The position numbers were made by a program, and so were the translations under genes. A stretch of 56,644 nucleotides of DNA from Flavobacteriales bacterium (GTDB lineage Bacteria; Bacteroidota; Bacteroidia; Flavobacteriales; Schleiferiaceae): the NCBI GenBank assembly GCA_007693635.1, contig REDE01000122.1:1-56644 (forward strand), read 5' to 3'. Positions 38,972-49,085 of the stretch are shown here, piece by piece (position 1 is the first letter of the stretch; each line of letters begins with the position of its first letter). Below the pieces are notes generated by a model that ran no database searches, was not told the origin of the DNA, and saw nothing but the letters and a program-made list of their open reading frames with translations.

Positions 38972-40294
38972 TTAGTTAGCGCCCATATCATCAGCCCAAT
39001 TAGCGCGGTCAGCTTGTGCAAACTGCCATGGGGCGCCATTATTTTCAATATTTGACATCATCAAATTTAGCTCTTGTGCTGCACTAGATTCTTCCATAAC
39101 CAAATATTGACGCATCTGCATGATGATGGATAGGGGATCAATTTCCACCGGACATGCCTGTACACATGCGTTACATGTGGTGCAAGCCCAAAGCTCTTCT
39201 CGGGTAATATGGTCGTCGAGAAGTGATTTCCCATCATCAACGAATTGACCCTTATTCGCGTCGATATTTTTCCCCACGATTTCCACCCGATCTCGGACGT
39301 CCATCATGATTTTACGGGGCGATAATTTCTTACCGGTTTGATTTGCTGGGCATTCCGAAGTACATCTTCCGCATTCGGTACATGCATAGGCATTCATAAT
39401 GTTTACCCATTTCAGGTCCATGACGTCCTTGGCTCCAAATCGCTCAGGAGCACCTTGATCCTCTGCTGGGGTCGCATACGGGTCAGCGTTGGGGTCGAGC
39501 ATTAACTTGACTTCTTTGGTAACCGTTTCGTTGTTCGCTAATTGACCCTTGGCATTGAGATTTGCGTACCATGTATTGGGGAACGCAAGAATAATGTGAA
39601 AATGTTTGGAGTAGGGGAGGTAATTTAAAAAGGCAAAAATCCCTAATATATGTCCCCACCAGAATATTCGTTCAGCCATGTGTAGCCCTTCTTGACTGAG
39701 GGGACTAAACAGTGGAGCAAAAAGATTGCTGACAATAAAAGGACCGGCTTTGGCATTTTCCATGTTGGCCTCGGTAGCGTTCATGCCGATTAGGGCAAAC
39801 ATCAATACAATTTCGATGACCAAAATGTAATTGGCATCTTTTGTAGGCCAGCCTTTCATTTCGTCTTTATGGAAACGAGAGATACGTTGCACGTTCCGGC
39901 GCCATAGAAATACAACACAGGCGACGATAACCAAAACAGCGAGTATTTCAAAGAAATTGATTGCCGTAGTGTAGATGCCTCCCAAGGGAGATGCTAGCAC
40001 GCGGTGCGTTCCAAAAATACCATCGATTAAAATCTCCAGAACTTCTATGTTGATCAAAATAAACCCAACGTAAATTACAATATGGAAAAATCCAGCGATG
40101 GGTTTTGCAACCATTTTACTCTGGCCCATAGCGACTAATCCCATGTTTTTCCAGCGGTCGGACTTATTATCCGAGCGATTTATTGGCTTTCCCAAGAAAA
40201 TATTCCGTCTAATTTTCCCAACACTTCTAGCGAAAAAGAATATCGCTGTACCTAAAGCCAATAAAAAAATAAGGTTGCTCAATCCAAAAGTCAT
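38972..40294 (-). CDS. membrane (Fe-S)-binding oxidoreductase, 4Fe-4S dicluster
   Basis: N-terminal TMs; CTECGRCTSECP and CTTCNACVQACP motifs. Confidence 0.9.
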   Translation of the reverse strand: MTFGLSNLIFLLALGTAIFFFARSVGKIRRNIFLGKPINRSDNKSDRWKNMGLVAMGQSKMVAKPIAGFFHIVIYVGFILINIEVLEILIDGIFGTHRVLASPLGGIYTTAINFFEILAVLVIVACVVFLWRRNVQRISRFHKDEMKGWPTKDANYILVIEIVLMFALIGMNATEANMENAKAGPFIVSNLFAPLFSPLSQEGLHMAERIFWWGHILGIFAFLNYLPYSKHFHIILAFPNTWYANLNAKGQLANNETVTKEVKLMLDPNADPYATPAEDQGAPERFGAKDVMDLKWVNIMNAYACTECGRCTSECPANQTGKKLSPRKIMMDVRDRVEIVGKNIDANKGQFVDDGKSLLDDHITREELWACTTCNACVQACPVEIDPLSIIMQMRQYLVMEESSAAQELNLMMSNIENNGAPWQFAQADRANWADDMGAN

Positions 40295-40336
40295 ATTGAT
40301 CTACAATTAATTGTTTGTATTGGTTTAATTGGTGCC

Positions 40337-41371
40337 TTAATCACTTTTCCGTTGTTCCTCAATCTTCTGGCGATCTTCTTTATCGCGCTGTTGAATAAGG
40401 TCGGCGTCGAATTCTTTCCCCCTACCAAAAATCGAAAACCCTACATAGCGTTTAGGGTTTAGTTTCATATCGAGGAGAAGTAGATTTGCTCGTTGACTAG
40501 CCAATTGTAGGTTGTTATATAAATCTTCGTTGTTTAGTAACAAACCCAAATTGCCCTCACCTTGTTCAATTCGGTGCAAAAGGTCATTGAAGCTAACCAA
40601 AGTAGAACTCAATGAACGGAAGGCCTCTCCTGGGTTACTCAAAATAAGTGAATCCGAAACCGCCGCTAAATTTTTGACAATTTTGTCTAGGTTCGCTTTA
40701 TTTTGTTGAAGAACATGGGAAACTTCGCCAACGTCCTCAATGGTTCTTGTAAGCGTTTCTTCGTTATCGGACAAAAGCGATTCAAAAGAACGCGAAGAAT
40801 TTTCCAAACTAGCAAAAGTGTTCTTTAGAGATCCAATCGAAGTCTCAATATTGTTTTTGAAATTTTCCGTAAAAATCTCGGAAGAGAGAACCAAAATGGT
40901 ATCCACAGAGCCTAGCAGCTTTTCGATTTTTGTTTTCAAAGGTAGAACTTGCATGTTGACCTCTTCAGAAAGACTAAGGGTGATTTCTGGAATAAGTGTA
41001 TCTCCCCAATTAATGGGTATTCCACTATTTCCCGGAATGAGCTCAATGGCCTTTCCGCCCAGGAAGTCTGTGCTAGTAATTCGAGCAACTGTATTACTAG
41101 AAATTGGATACTCGGTATTGATTTTTAATTCCACAATCACCGACCCATCCATTTTGGGATGAAAATACATTTTCGAAATATTACCTACTTGAAAACCGCT
41201 AATGATTACCGGTTGACTGGTGGTTAGACCATCAACTTTAGGGTAAATGGCGTAAAGTGTTGTGCTTTTTGAGAATATATCGGAGCCTTTCAGGAAATTG
41301 GCACCCCAATACATGATGAATATTGCCAGAAGTGCAATAAAACCGGCAATGAGTTCTTTTGAGTACTTCAT
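40337..41371 (-). CDS. MCE (MlaD-like) family protein
   Basis: N-terminal TM then LYAIYPKVDGLTTSQPVIISGFQVGNISKMYF...VIVELKINTEYPISSNTVARI. Confidence 0.9.
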   Translation of the reverse strand: MKYSKELIAGFIALLAIFIMYWGANFLKGSDIFSKSTTLYAIYPKVDGLTTSQPVIISGFQVGNISKMYFHPKMDGSVIVELKINTEYPISSNTVARITSTDFLGGKAIELIPGNSGIPINWGDTLIPEITLSLSEEVNMQVLPLKTKIEKLLGSVDTILVLSSEIFTENFKNNIETSIGSLKNTFASLENSSRSFESLLSDNEETLTRTIEDVGEVSHVLQQNKANLDKIVKNLAAVSDSLILSNPGEAFRSLSSTLVSFNDLLHRIEQGEGNLGLLLNNEDLYNNLQLASQRANLLLLDMKLNPKRYVGFSIFGRGKEFDADLIQQRDKEDRQKIEEQRKSD

Positions 41372-41480
41372 TGATTTATAGATATTTAATCAAAGTGTTT
41401 CGTTTTGTTTATGTTGGATTCGAACACGCTGAACTTTTACGTTATCTACCTAACAATAAGCAGCGAAAGTACGATGTATT

Positions 41481-42662
41481 TTACGGTCTAGCCATTTTTT
41501 TTTCAATTTTGGCGGCATCGTCCAGACTAATTCTTTGATTTTCGTGATAGGCAACAACGTAAGCATCTTTATAACCAGATGAAATACACCTTTTTCTAGC
41601 TGCATCAGCCTCTGATCGCGTGGTGAAATGACCGTGTAAATACCGAAATAATGTACCGTAATTTTCTTTATGCACTAGACTCAGTCCGTTGAAATTTTGC
41701 GGAACAGTCTCCAAATCCTTACTCGACACAGCTAGTTGAACAGCATAGAAAAACTTAGGTAATTCCTGAATTGCAACTTCTTCTTTTTCATCTTCTGTGG
41801 CAATAATGGGTGGGCTAACCACGGGTGGAGGCGGGGGTGAAGATGTTATATTCAACGCATCGATGCTCTCCTTTTGCTCTTTGTAGCTTCTAAATGCCCG
41901 AAAAATTGCCGAAGCAAGAATTTTTTGTCCGGACTCACTCTGCAGATAGTCTTCTTCATTCTTATTGGTGAGAAAACCTAGCTCGACTAATACGGCGGGC
42001 ATGGTGGTTCTGCTGGTTACCACTAGTGGTTGCTGCTTCACGCCTCGGTCTTTGCGTTTGGCCCTTTCTCTAAACTGATCCTGAACCATTTGTGCAAAAG
42101 CTACACTTTGTTCTAGAAAGGCGTTTTGATAAAGACTCAAGGCGATGTAGGTCTCAGGACGATTTGGATCAAAACCTTCATATTTCTCCTCGAAGTTTTC
42201 TTCTAACGAAATAACGGCATTTTCCTGAATAGCTACACGCATATTTTTATCGCCTTGTCCTTGTCCCATTACGTACGAAGAGGCTCCAAAAGCTTGTGGA
42301 TTGGTGAAGGCATCGCAGTGAATAGAAATGAATAAATCTGCTTTATGTCGATTGGCAATAGCGGCCCTTTCGTGCAACTCTACAAATCGGTCGTTGGTGC
42401 GTGTATAGATGACTTCCACGTCTGGCAGATGCTCTTTTATATAATCACCCAGAAGTAAAGCAACTTTTAGGGCGACGTCTTTTTCTCTGTCCTTATATCG
42501 TCCTGTACCCAAGTTGCCCGGGTCTTTTCCTCCATGGCCGGCATCAATAACAACTTTCTTGACCCCAGTATTGCTTATTAACTTCAGATCGAAATTGAAG
42601 CCAGGTATGCCAATTAGCAGTGCTAAGATCGTGAATGTGATTTGTCTAAACTTGTTTGTCAT
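41481..42662 (-). CDS. N-acetylmuramoyl-L-alanine amidase (Amidase_3) with C-terminal SPOR-like region
   Basis: VVIDAGHGGKDPGNLGTG...LFISIHCDAF...PAVLVELGFLTNKNEEDYL; C-terminal FYAVQLAVSSKDL...SEADAARKRCISSGYKDAYVV. Confidence 0.92.
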   Translation of the reverse strand: MTNKFRQITFTILALLIGIPGFNFDLKLISNTGVKKVVIDAGHGGKDPGNLGTGRYKDREKDVALKVALLLGDYIKEHLPDVEVIYTRTNDRFVELHERAAIANRHKADLFISIHCDAFTNPQAFGASSYVMGQGQGDKNMRVAIQENAVISLEENFEEKYEGFDPNRPETYIALSLYQNAFLEQSVAFAQMVQDQFRERAKRKDRGVKQQPLVVTSRTTMPAVLVELGFLTNKNEEDYLQSESGQKILASAIFRAFRSYKEQKESIDALNITSSPPPPPVVSPPIIATEDEKEEVAIQELPKFFYAVQLAVSSKDLETVPQNFNGLSLVHKENYGTLFRYLHGHFTTRSEADAARKRCISSGYKDAYVVAYHENQRISLDDAAKIEKKMARP

Positions 42663-42723
42663 AATATTTTTGAGTGGTTTCCGTTCTGCTCAATTAAGCG
42701 CGTTATAGTTTAGCAGAATGCTT

Positions 42724-42731
42724 TAGTTTTG
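42724..42731 (+). promoter_or_regulatory. TAnnTTTG -7 element upstream of the LptD-like gene
   Basis: TAGTTTTG, about 65 nt upstream of the preferred ATG at 42796. Confidence 0.35.
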
Positions 42732-42795
42732 GCGCAGATTTAGATTGGCACTGAAACACGGTTTTCAATTTACAAAAATAAGGCCTTTTTCGCGT

Positions 42796-45486
42796 ATGCC
42801 GGCTTATATACGCTGTTTTTTCTTTTGGTTGTTTTTAACATTTTCTAACGGGCTTCTCGCTCAGGTAGAAAATGAGTCTAGCGACACCTTATCGCGAGTT
42901 CCTGTTCACCTCAGGGATTCGGTGCCCTTACCTTCAATGCAGCCAGATACACTTCGCGCGGATACACTTGTTCGCACGCGTGAAACGGGAGGTTTGACTT
43001 TCCGTGATGCCAATGCAATTGACCAAATAATCGACTCTGATGCTAAAGATTCGATCATTACGGACATGCGTTTGGAGAAAACTTTCCTATACAACGAAGC
43101 CGTTGTGGTGTATGGCGACATTCGCCTGGTCGCTGGTTACATGGAAATCGACATGAAAAACAAGGAGGTTTTGGCTACTGGTGTGCTAGATTCTTTGGGG
43201 AATATTGTCCAAAAACCCGTTTTTTCGGAAGGAGGAAAGGAATACCGTACGGATACAATTCGCTATAATTTCGATACGGGAAAAGCAATCATCAAGATGC
43301 TGCTTTCTCAGGAAGGTGAGGGATTTATGCAGGGTCGAAGAGCTAAAAAAATGGATGACGATATCTTGTACATTCAGGGCGCTTCGTACACCACTTGTAG
43401 TCACGAAACGCCTCACTTTCGCATCATGACAACGAGAACGAAAATACTGCCCAACGACAGAATTGTTACGGGTCCGGCCTATGTTGAGGTTTTGGAGTTG
43501 CCTACACCCTTGCTTGTTCCCTTTGGTTTCTTCCCTACGATGGACGAAAAAAAGTCGGGAATTCTAATCCCCGCTTATGGTTCGAGTTTGGACCGTGGTC
43601 ATTTTTTACGCAATGGCGGATTCTATCTTTCCATCAGCGATTATTGGGATTATACGCTGCGGACAGATATATTTTCTCGAGGGGGATACGGTCTGTTTAA
43701 TCAAGTCAATTACGCACAGCGCTATCGCTATCGCGGTAGTTTTAATATCGACTACAACAAAATCGTTATTGGTCGGCCAGAATTTGTCCCCTTTGGGAAT
43801 TACCAAAATTCCAATGATTTTTCCATCCGTTGGAATCATCAGCAAGATCCTAAGGCCAATCCAAACTTGATGTTTTCCGCCAATGTGAATATTGCCACAC
43901 AGCGATTTAATCAGCTGGCTACCCAAAACCCTAATGACTTTCTAGCAAATCAGTTAAATTCATCGATTAACCTTACGAGAAATTTTCCCAATAGACCATT
44001 CACGGTTTCCTTGCAGGCCGGACACGATCAAAGTAACGCTACGGGTAATTTGAATTTGGATTTGCCTACTTTGAACGTAAATATGAACCGCATCATGCCA
44101 TTCAAAAAAAGCACATTTACGGGTAAAGTGGCATGGTACGAGAAAATCACACTCAACTATACGGGTAATTTTCGCAATCGAATTGAAACAACCCTCGATG
44201 ATTTTGATCTTAATCCTGATTTTCTGGCGCAAAATGCTCGATCTGGTGTTCGACACGTTGTGCCTATCGAGGCCAACTACCGAATTTTTAAATACTTCAC
44301 GCTGAGTCCGGGTGTTACGTACAACAATCGATGGAACTTTCACCGAAACTCTTATTCGTGGAATGATAGTCCGGGAGTAATGGCAGTAGATACCGTTCGT
44401 GAAGAGGGTTTTTTCATGGCGCAAAATTTTGATATGCGCGCTAATTTGACAACCAAAATATACGGACAGTTTCGCTATAAAAAAGGACCGGTACAGGCTG
44501 TAAGACACGTGATAACACCCACTGTAGGATTTAGTTACAATCCCGATTTTTCGGATCCTTTATGGGGCATGTATCAAGAGGTTCAGATCAATCCCGAAGG
44601 TGATACGCGCTTATTTGATCGGTTTTCAACCGGACTCGAGCGCAGTGTGGGCCCCGGTAGAAGGGGGGCAGTGACTTTTCGTATCGATAATATTCTTGAG
44701 GGTAAATTGCGTGGCCAAAACGACACAACCGATGGGGTAAAAATTAAATTTTTGGAGGGCTTGAGCATCAATGGTAGCTACAATCTTGCTGCAGAAGAGT
44801 TTCAATGGAGCACCATCAACATAAACGCTCGTACATCTATACTTAAGGGCTTGATATCATTTAACTACGTCACTACCTATGACCCATACGGTCTCGACGA
44901 AAATGGAGTTAGAATCAACGAATTTCAGTACAATATCAACGGTCAAATACTCCGACCACTGACCAATAACTTCAACGTCAGTACGAGTTTGAGCAACCGT
45001 ACTTTTGAATTTTTACAGGCGGGAAAATCCAATCCCTCGAAGCAACCCAACATGGATCCCTTTGATCCGCTGAATGTTGAAAGTGGCTTTGGAGCGTACA
45101 CCACAGGAGATCCGAATTATTTTCTGCTGAACTATTATGTCGATTACAACGCAACTTGGAATTTACGGGTCAATTACATAATCAATACACGATTTGTAGG
45201 GGGCGAGCCCAACACCAACCAAACGGTTGATTTTAGCGGTGATATAAACCTAACTAAATCTTGGCGAATTGGCTTTAGTTCAGGTTACGATATTGTCAAC
45301 AACGGATTTAGTTATACTTCGATGGATTTTTATCGCGATTTGCATTGTTGGGAACTTAGCTGCCGATGGATTCCGTTTGGGGTTCAGCAATCGTATTTCC
45401 TCACATTGGGCGTTCGAGCTCCAATGTTTAAAGATCTCAAGCTTGAAAGACAAAGGGGTATTGGTGACTTTGGACAGCGTTTTTAA
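42796..45486 (+). CDS. LptD-like LPS-assembly outer membrane protein
   Basis: About 896 aa: signal peptide MPAYIRCFFFWLFLTFSNGLLAQ; OstA-like region (NEAVVVYGDIRLVAGYMEIDMKNKEVLATGV), long barrel region. ATG at 42796 preferred over TTG at 42745. Confidence 0.82.
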   Translation: MPAYIRCFFFWLFLTFSNGLLAQVENESSDTLSRVPVHLRDSVPLPSMQPDTLRADTLVRTRETGGLTFRDANAIDQIIDSDAKDSIITDMRLEKTFLYNEAVVVYGDIRLVAGYMEIDMKNKEVLATGVLDSLGNIVQKPVFSEGGKEYRTDTIRYNFDTGKAIIKMLLSQEGEGFMQGRRAKKMDDDILYIQGASYTTCSHETPHFRIMTTRTKILPNDRIVTGPAYVEVLELPTPLLVPFGFFPTMDEKKSGILIPAYGSSLDRGHFLRNGGFYLSISDYWDYTLRTDIFSRGGYGLFNQVNYAQRYRYRGSFNIDYNKIVIGRPEFVPFGNYQNSNDFSIRWNHQQDPKANPNLMFSANVNIATQRFNQLATQNPNDFLANQLNSSINLTRNFPNRPFTVSLQAGHDQSNATGNLNLDLPTLNVNMNRIMPFKKSTFTGKVAWYEKITLNYTGNFRNRIETTLDDFDLNPDFLAQNARSGVRHVVPIEANYRIFKYFTLSPGVTYNNRWNFHRNSYSWNDSPGVMAVDTVREEGFFMAQNFDMRANLTTKIYGQFRYKKGPVQAVRHVITPTVGFSYNPDFSDPLWGMYQEVQINPEGDTRLFDRFSTGLERSVGPGRRGAVTFRIDNILEGKLRGQNDTTDGVKIKFLEGLSINGSYNLAAEEFQWSTININARTSILKGLISFNYVTTYDPYGLDENGVRINEFQYNINGQILRPLTNNFNVSTSLSNRTFEFLQAGKSNPSKQPNMDPFDPLNVESGFGAYTTGDPNYFLLNYYVDYNATWNLRVNYIINTRFVGGEPNTNQTVDFSGDINLTKSWRIGFSSGYDIVNNGFSYTSMDFYRDLHCWELSCRWIPFGVQQSYFLTLGVRAPMFKDLKLERQRGIGDFGQRF

Positions 45487-45514
45487 CAATTCCAATTTCA
45501 CAGATTATGTAGCT

Positions 45515-45522
45515 TACCTTTG
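45515..45522 (+). promoter_or_regulatory. TAnnTTTG -7 element upstream of recF
   Basis: TACCTTTG, 20 nt upstream of the recF ATG. Confidence 0.45.
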
Positions 45523-45542
45523 TGGTCTACTAAAGAACGCTC

Positions 45543-46685
45543 ATGCAGGAATGGATATTAAAGCGACTATCGCTGCTAAATTATAAGAACTACCAAGATG
45601 CGGATTTTGAATTTAGTCCGCAAATAAACTTTATCGTTGGGCCTAATGGCGCGGGAAAAACTAATATTCTCGATGCGATTCACTATTTGAGCACGGGGAA
45701 AAGCTATTTCAATCCCACGGATGCTCAAAATGTTCGACACGGTGAAACCGCTATGAGCATTATGGGAGAATTTGTTCACAATGAATCCACAGAACGGATT
45801 CATTTAGCTTGGGATAAACGCAAGATATTAAAGCGAAATGACGAGAAGTATAAGCGGATGATGGATCATGTGGGGTTGATACCGGTTGTAGTTATCAGTC
45901 CCGCCGATCGAGATCTTATCGTCGACGGTAGTGAATCGCGAAGAAGGTTTTTGGATTCTACATTATCGCAGATTGATCCCGTATACCTCGATCACTTAGT
46001 ACGTTACCACAATGTGCTTAAACAGCGTAATGCATTGTTGAAAAAAGGAATTTCCGACCTATCCCTGCTGGAGATTTACGACGAACAATTCGTGGCTCAC
46101 GGAATTTATATCGCTAAGAAACGACAATCGTTCTGCGATGAATTTGCACCGCAAGTCGCTAATCATTACACTTCCATCGCCGACGGTGTTGATGCTGTTA
46201 GTCTAAAATATAACTCAAAGGTTGATACGGATAAGTATTTGGAGCAGTTGCGTTTGGCTTTTGCAAAAGACCGTGTTTTAGAGCACTCTACCTTTGGAAT
46301 TCACCGCGATGATTTGGATTGTTTGCTCGAAGAACGCCCCATAAAAAAATTTGGTTCGCAAGGTCAGCAAAAAACTTTTTCTATAGCCCTCAAACTAGCA
46401 CAATTCGATTATTTGATGGCAAAAAAAGGATTTAAACCTATTTTACTGCTCGACGATATTTTTGATAAACTCGATGCTTCTAGGGTTAAAAAGATGGTGG
46501 AGAACGTCAGCAGCGGGGTTTTTGGTCAAATATTTATTACCGACACCCATCCAGAGCGGGTAGAGCAGCTTTCCAATTTTACCGGACTTCCAATTTACTC
46601 GATTGAATTACTTCGAAATAACGAAATGACAAGCACAAGTATAGAAGTGTATAACGAGGAAAATAACGAGGTCAATGAGTCATAA
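45543..46685 (+). CDS. recF: DNA replication/repair protein RecF
   Basis: INFIVGPNGAGKTNILDAIHYLSTGKSYF; FGSQGQQKTFSIALKLAQFDYL; PILLLDDIFDKLDASRV. Confidence 0.97.
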   Translation: MQEWILKRLSLLNYKNYQDADFEFSPQINFIVGPNGAGKTNILDAIHYLSTGKSYFNPTDAQNVRHGETAMSIMGEFVHNESTERIHLAWDKRKILKRNDEKYKRMMDHVGLIPVVVISPADRDLIVDGSESRRRFLDSTLSQIDPVYLDHLVRYHNVLKQRNALLKKGISDLSLLEIYDEQFVAHGIYIAKKRQSFCDEFAPQVANHYTSIADGVDAVSLKYNSKVDTDKYLEQLRLAFAKDRVLEHSTFGIHRDDLDCLLEERPIKKFGSQGQQKTFSIALKLAQFDYLMAKKGFKPILLLDDIFDKLDASRVKKMVENVSSGVFGQIFITDTHPERVEQLSNFTGLPIYSIELLRNNEMTSTSIEVYNEENNEVNES

Positions 46686-46962
46686 TCTCAAAGGTATACA
46701 TCAAGTGATAAAGGAGATTGTTCGAGAAAGCGGTTGGGAAGACCGTATGAATGAGCAAAAGCTCTACATTGCTTGGGATGAGCTGATGGGGCCTGCTGTA
46801 GCACGACGGACAGAAAAAATTTATTTACGCAATCGGAAGCTCTACATCCATATCAGTTCATCCGCCTTGAAACACGAATTGAATATGCAGCGCAGTCGAA
46901 TTATCGAACGATTGCGCGAACACTCAAACATGAACCTTGTTGAGCAAGTAATTATACGTTAA
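46675..46962 (+). CDS. DUF721 (DciA-like) protein
   Basis: 95 aa; LYIAWDELMGPAVARRTEKIYLRNRKLYIHISSSALKHELNMQRSRIIERLREH; overlaps the recF 3' end by 11 nt. Confidence 0.88.
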   Translation: MSHNLKGIHQVIKEIVRESGWEDRMNEQKLYIAWDELMGPAVARRTEKIYLRNRKLYIHISSSALKHELNMQRSRIIERLREHSNMNLVEQVIIR

Positions 46963-46963
46963 T

Positions 46964-48013
46964 ATGTCAAATACGCTCGGAAACAGACTTCGTTTGCACA
47001 CTTGGGGTGAATCTCATGGTCCTCGGGTTGGTGGAGTTATTGACGGCTTCCCGGCCGGCATAACCATAGATATTCAACGTGTGCAATCTTTTTGTGATCG
47101 CCGAAAGCCGGGGCAGAGTAGCATCACAACACCGCGTAAAGAGAGCGACATCATTTGCATTGATTCCGGCATTTTTGAATCGAAAAGCACCGGAACACCT
47201 CTGGCATTTCACTTTGATAATGAGAACACCAAAAGCTCCGATTACGATGCATTAAAAGATGTTTTTCGTCCGGGGCACGCTGATTCAACCTACCAGACAA
47301 AATATGGTTTTCGCGACCATAGAGGTGGAGGACGATCATCGGCACGAGAAACGGCAAATTGGGTTGCAGCGGGTGCTTTGGCAAGTCATATCGTACCCGG
47401 TATTGAAGTCAGGGCTTATGTCGAAGAGATTGGAGGAATTACCATTCCTTCGGGCGCGATTAATTTTCCGGATTATGATGCAGTGGAAAATTCCATTCTA
47501 CGCTGTCCGCATGCGGAAACGGAGCTCAAAATGCTCCGCCTTCTCGAGGAAGTTCGTCAGACGGGTGATAGTTTAGGTGGTGTGATTACCTGCAAGGTTA
47601 AGGGAGTGCCGGCAGGTTTAGGCGATCCGGTTTTTTCTAAATTGCATGCCGAAATAGGCAAAGCCATGTTAAGTATAAATGCGGTCAAAGGTTTTGAGTA
47701 TGGTGCTGGTTTTCAAGCGGCAAGATTACGTGGTAGTGAACATAACGATCTCTTTGATAGCGACGGACGTTTGATTGAAAATAGGGGGGGAGGTATACTA
47801 GGTGGTATTTCCAATGCTGAGGATATAACATTTCGTGTGGCTTTTAAACCCGTTGCAAGTATTTCTGTACCCCAAAATATGCAAACCAAAAGTGGGGGTG
47901 GAACGGAATTATCAGTCAAAGGACGACATGATCCCTGTGTGGTTCCTCGCGCGGTACCAATCGTAGAAGCTTTGACTTATTTCGTATTGGCTGATGCTTA
48001 TTTGGGATTGTGA
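46964..48013 (+). CDS. aroC: chorismate synthase
   Basis: GNRLRLHTWGESHGPRVGGVIDGFPAGI...RPGHADSTYQTKYGFRDHRGGGRSSARETA. Confidence 0.97.
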   Translation: MSNTLGNRLRLHTWGESHGPRVGGVIDGFPAGITIDIQRVQSFCDRRKPGQSSITTPRKESDIICIDSGIFESKSTGTPLAFHFDNENTKSSDYDALKDVFRPGHADSTYQTKYGFRDHRGGGRSSARETANWVAAGALASHIVPGIEVRAYVEEIGGITIPSGAINFPDYDAVENSILRCPHAETELKMLRLLEEVRQTGDSLGGVITCKVKGVPAGLGDPVFSKLHAEIGKAMLSINAVKGFEYGAGFQAARLRGSEHNDLFDSDGRLIENRGGGILGGISNAEDITFRVAFKPVASISVPQNMQTKSGGGTELSVKGRHDPCVVPRAVPIVEALTYFVLADAYLGL

Positions 48014-48029
48014 AGAGTCGATTTATAAT

Positions 48030-49055
48030 CTAATCTTTTGCAAGTGAAAAGGAAAATGTAGACCCAACTCCTTCTTCACTTTGAACTTCAATTCGCTGTT
48101 TGTGCGCCTCTAAAATATGCTTTACAATGGCTAATCCAAGTCCCGAGCCTCCAGCGTCACGGGCGCGAGATTTTTCTACTCGGTAGAAGCGCTCGAAGAT
48201 TCTCGGTAAATCATGTTTGGGTATGCCAAGACCGTTATCGGTAATGGTGATTTTCACGGAATGTGAAAATTCGGAAATACTCAATTCGACCTCTCCATTG
48301 GTAGTTTTACTGTATTTAATGGCGTTCTGTAAAAGATTAATCAAAACTTGTTCAATGCGCTTCGGATCGGCTTTAACCGTAATGGGAGGGTCATAATTTC
48401 TTATCAACCTCAGCTTTACCCCACGCTCTTTTGCAATGGGCTCCATTTGGTCGAGAATATCAATCAATTGTCGATGAAGATCGTAGGGGTTTTGTTTGAC
48501 CACCATAGCGCCGGCCTCCAGTCGGGTTATGAAGTCCAAATCCTCTAAAATACTATTGATGCGCTCGATGCTTTTACTAGCTCGTTTTAGGTATTTTTGA
48601 GCCAACTCAGGCTCTTCTAATGCACCGTCGAGAAGGGTGAGGATGTAGCCCTGAATGGTGAATATGGGAGTTTTTAGTTCGTGACTCACATTTCCTAAAA
48701 ACTCGCGACGATAGCGCTCTCGCTCTTTTAAGGCTTGTATTTCAGCCAGTCGAACATTGTCAAGATTGTCAAGTTCATCCATTATTCGCTTTTCCTTGGT
48801 GGCGAAAAACGAAAATGCAGGCAGTCGGTCAAGTCCTAGTTTTTGATGCACAGATTTTGCTTGTTGGTAGAGTAAGTACTTGGTGATGGAATAAAAAAAA
48901 GCGCCAGCAGCAGCACCTATGGATAGCGAAACCAAGAGATTTTGCCAAGTATCTAGCTTGGAAAAGACGGAAAACAAAAAAAATAAACCAGCAATGACTA
49001 GTCCAAAATAAATGGATAGCAATTGCTGGTTTAAAAACTTATTTGAAGTCTTCAT
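48030..49055 (-). CDS. sensor histidine kinase (PhoR-like)
   Basis: Two N-terminal TMs; H-box FLGNVSHELKTPIFTIQGYI; N-box NLLQNAIKYS; DNGLGIP; GGSGLGLAIVKHIL. Confidence 0.92.
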   Translation of the reverse strand: MKTSNKFLNQQLLSIYFGLVIAGLFFLFSVFSKLDTWQNLLVSLSIGAAAGAFFYSITKYLLYQQAKSVHQKLGLDRLPAFSFFATKEKRIMDELDNLDNVRLAEIQALKERERYRREFLGNVSHELKTPIFTIQGYILTLLDGALEEPELAQKYLKRASKSIERINSILEDLDFITRLEAGAMVVKQNPYDLHRQLIDILDQMEPIAKERGVKLRLIRNYDPPITVKADPKRIEQVLINLLQNAIKYSKTTNGEVELSISEFSHSVKITITDNGLGIPKHDLPRIFERFYRVEKSRARDAGGSGLGLAIVKHILEAHKQRIEVQSEEGVGSTFSFSLAKD

Positions 49056-49085
49056 CGTGGAGTCCGTTTGAGTGGGCTAAGGTAA

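Noticed and set aside
43960-44508. 182-aa minus-strand ORF
   Set aside because: Antisense to the LptD-like barrel region; no recognisable motifs.
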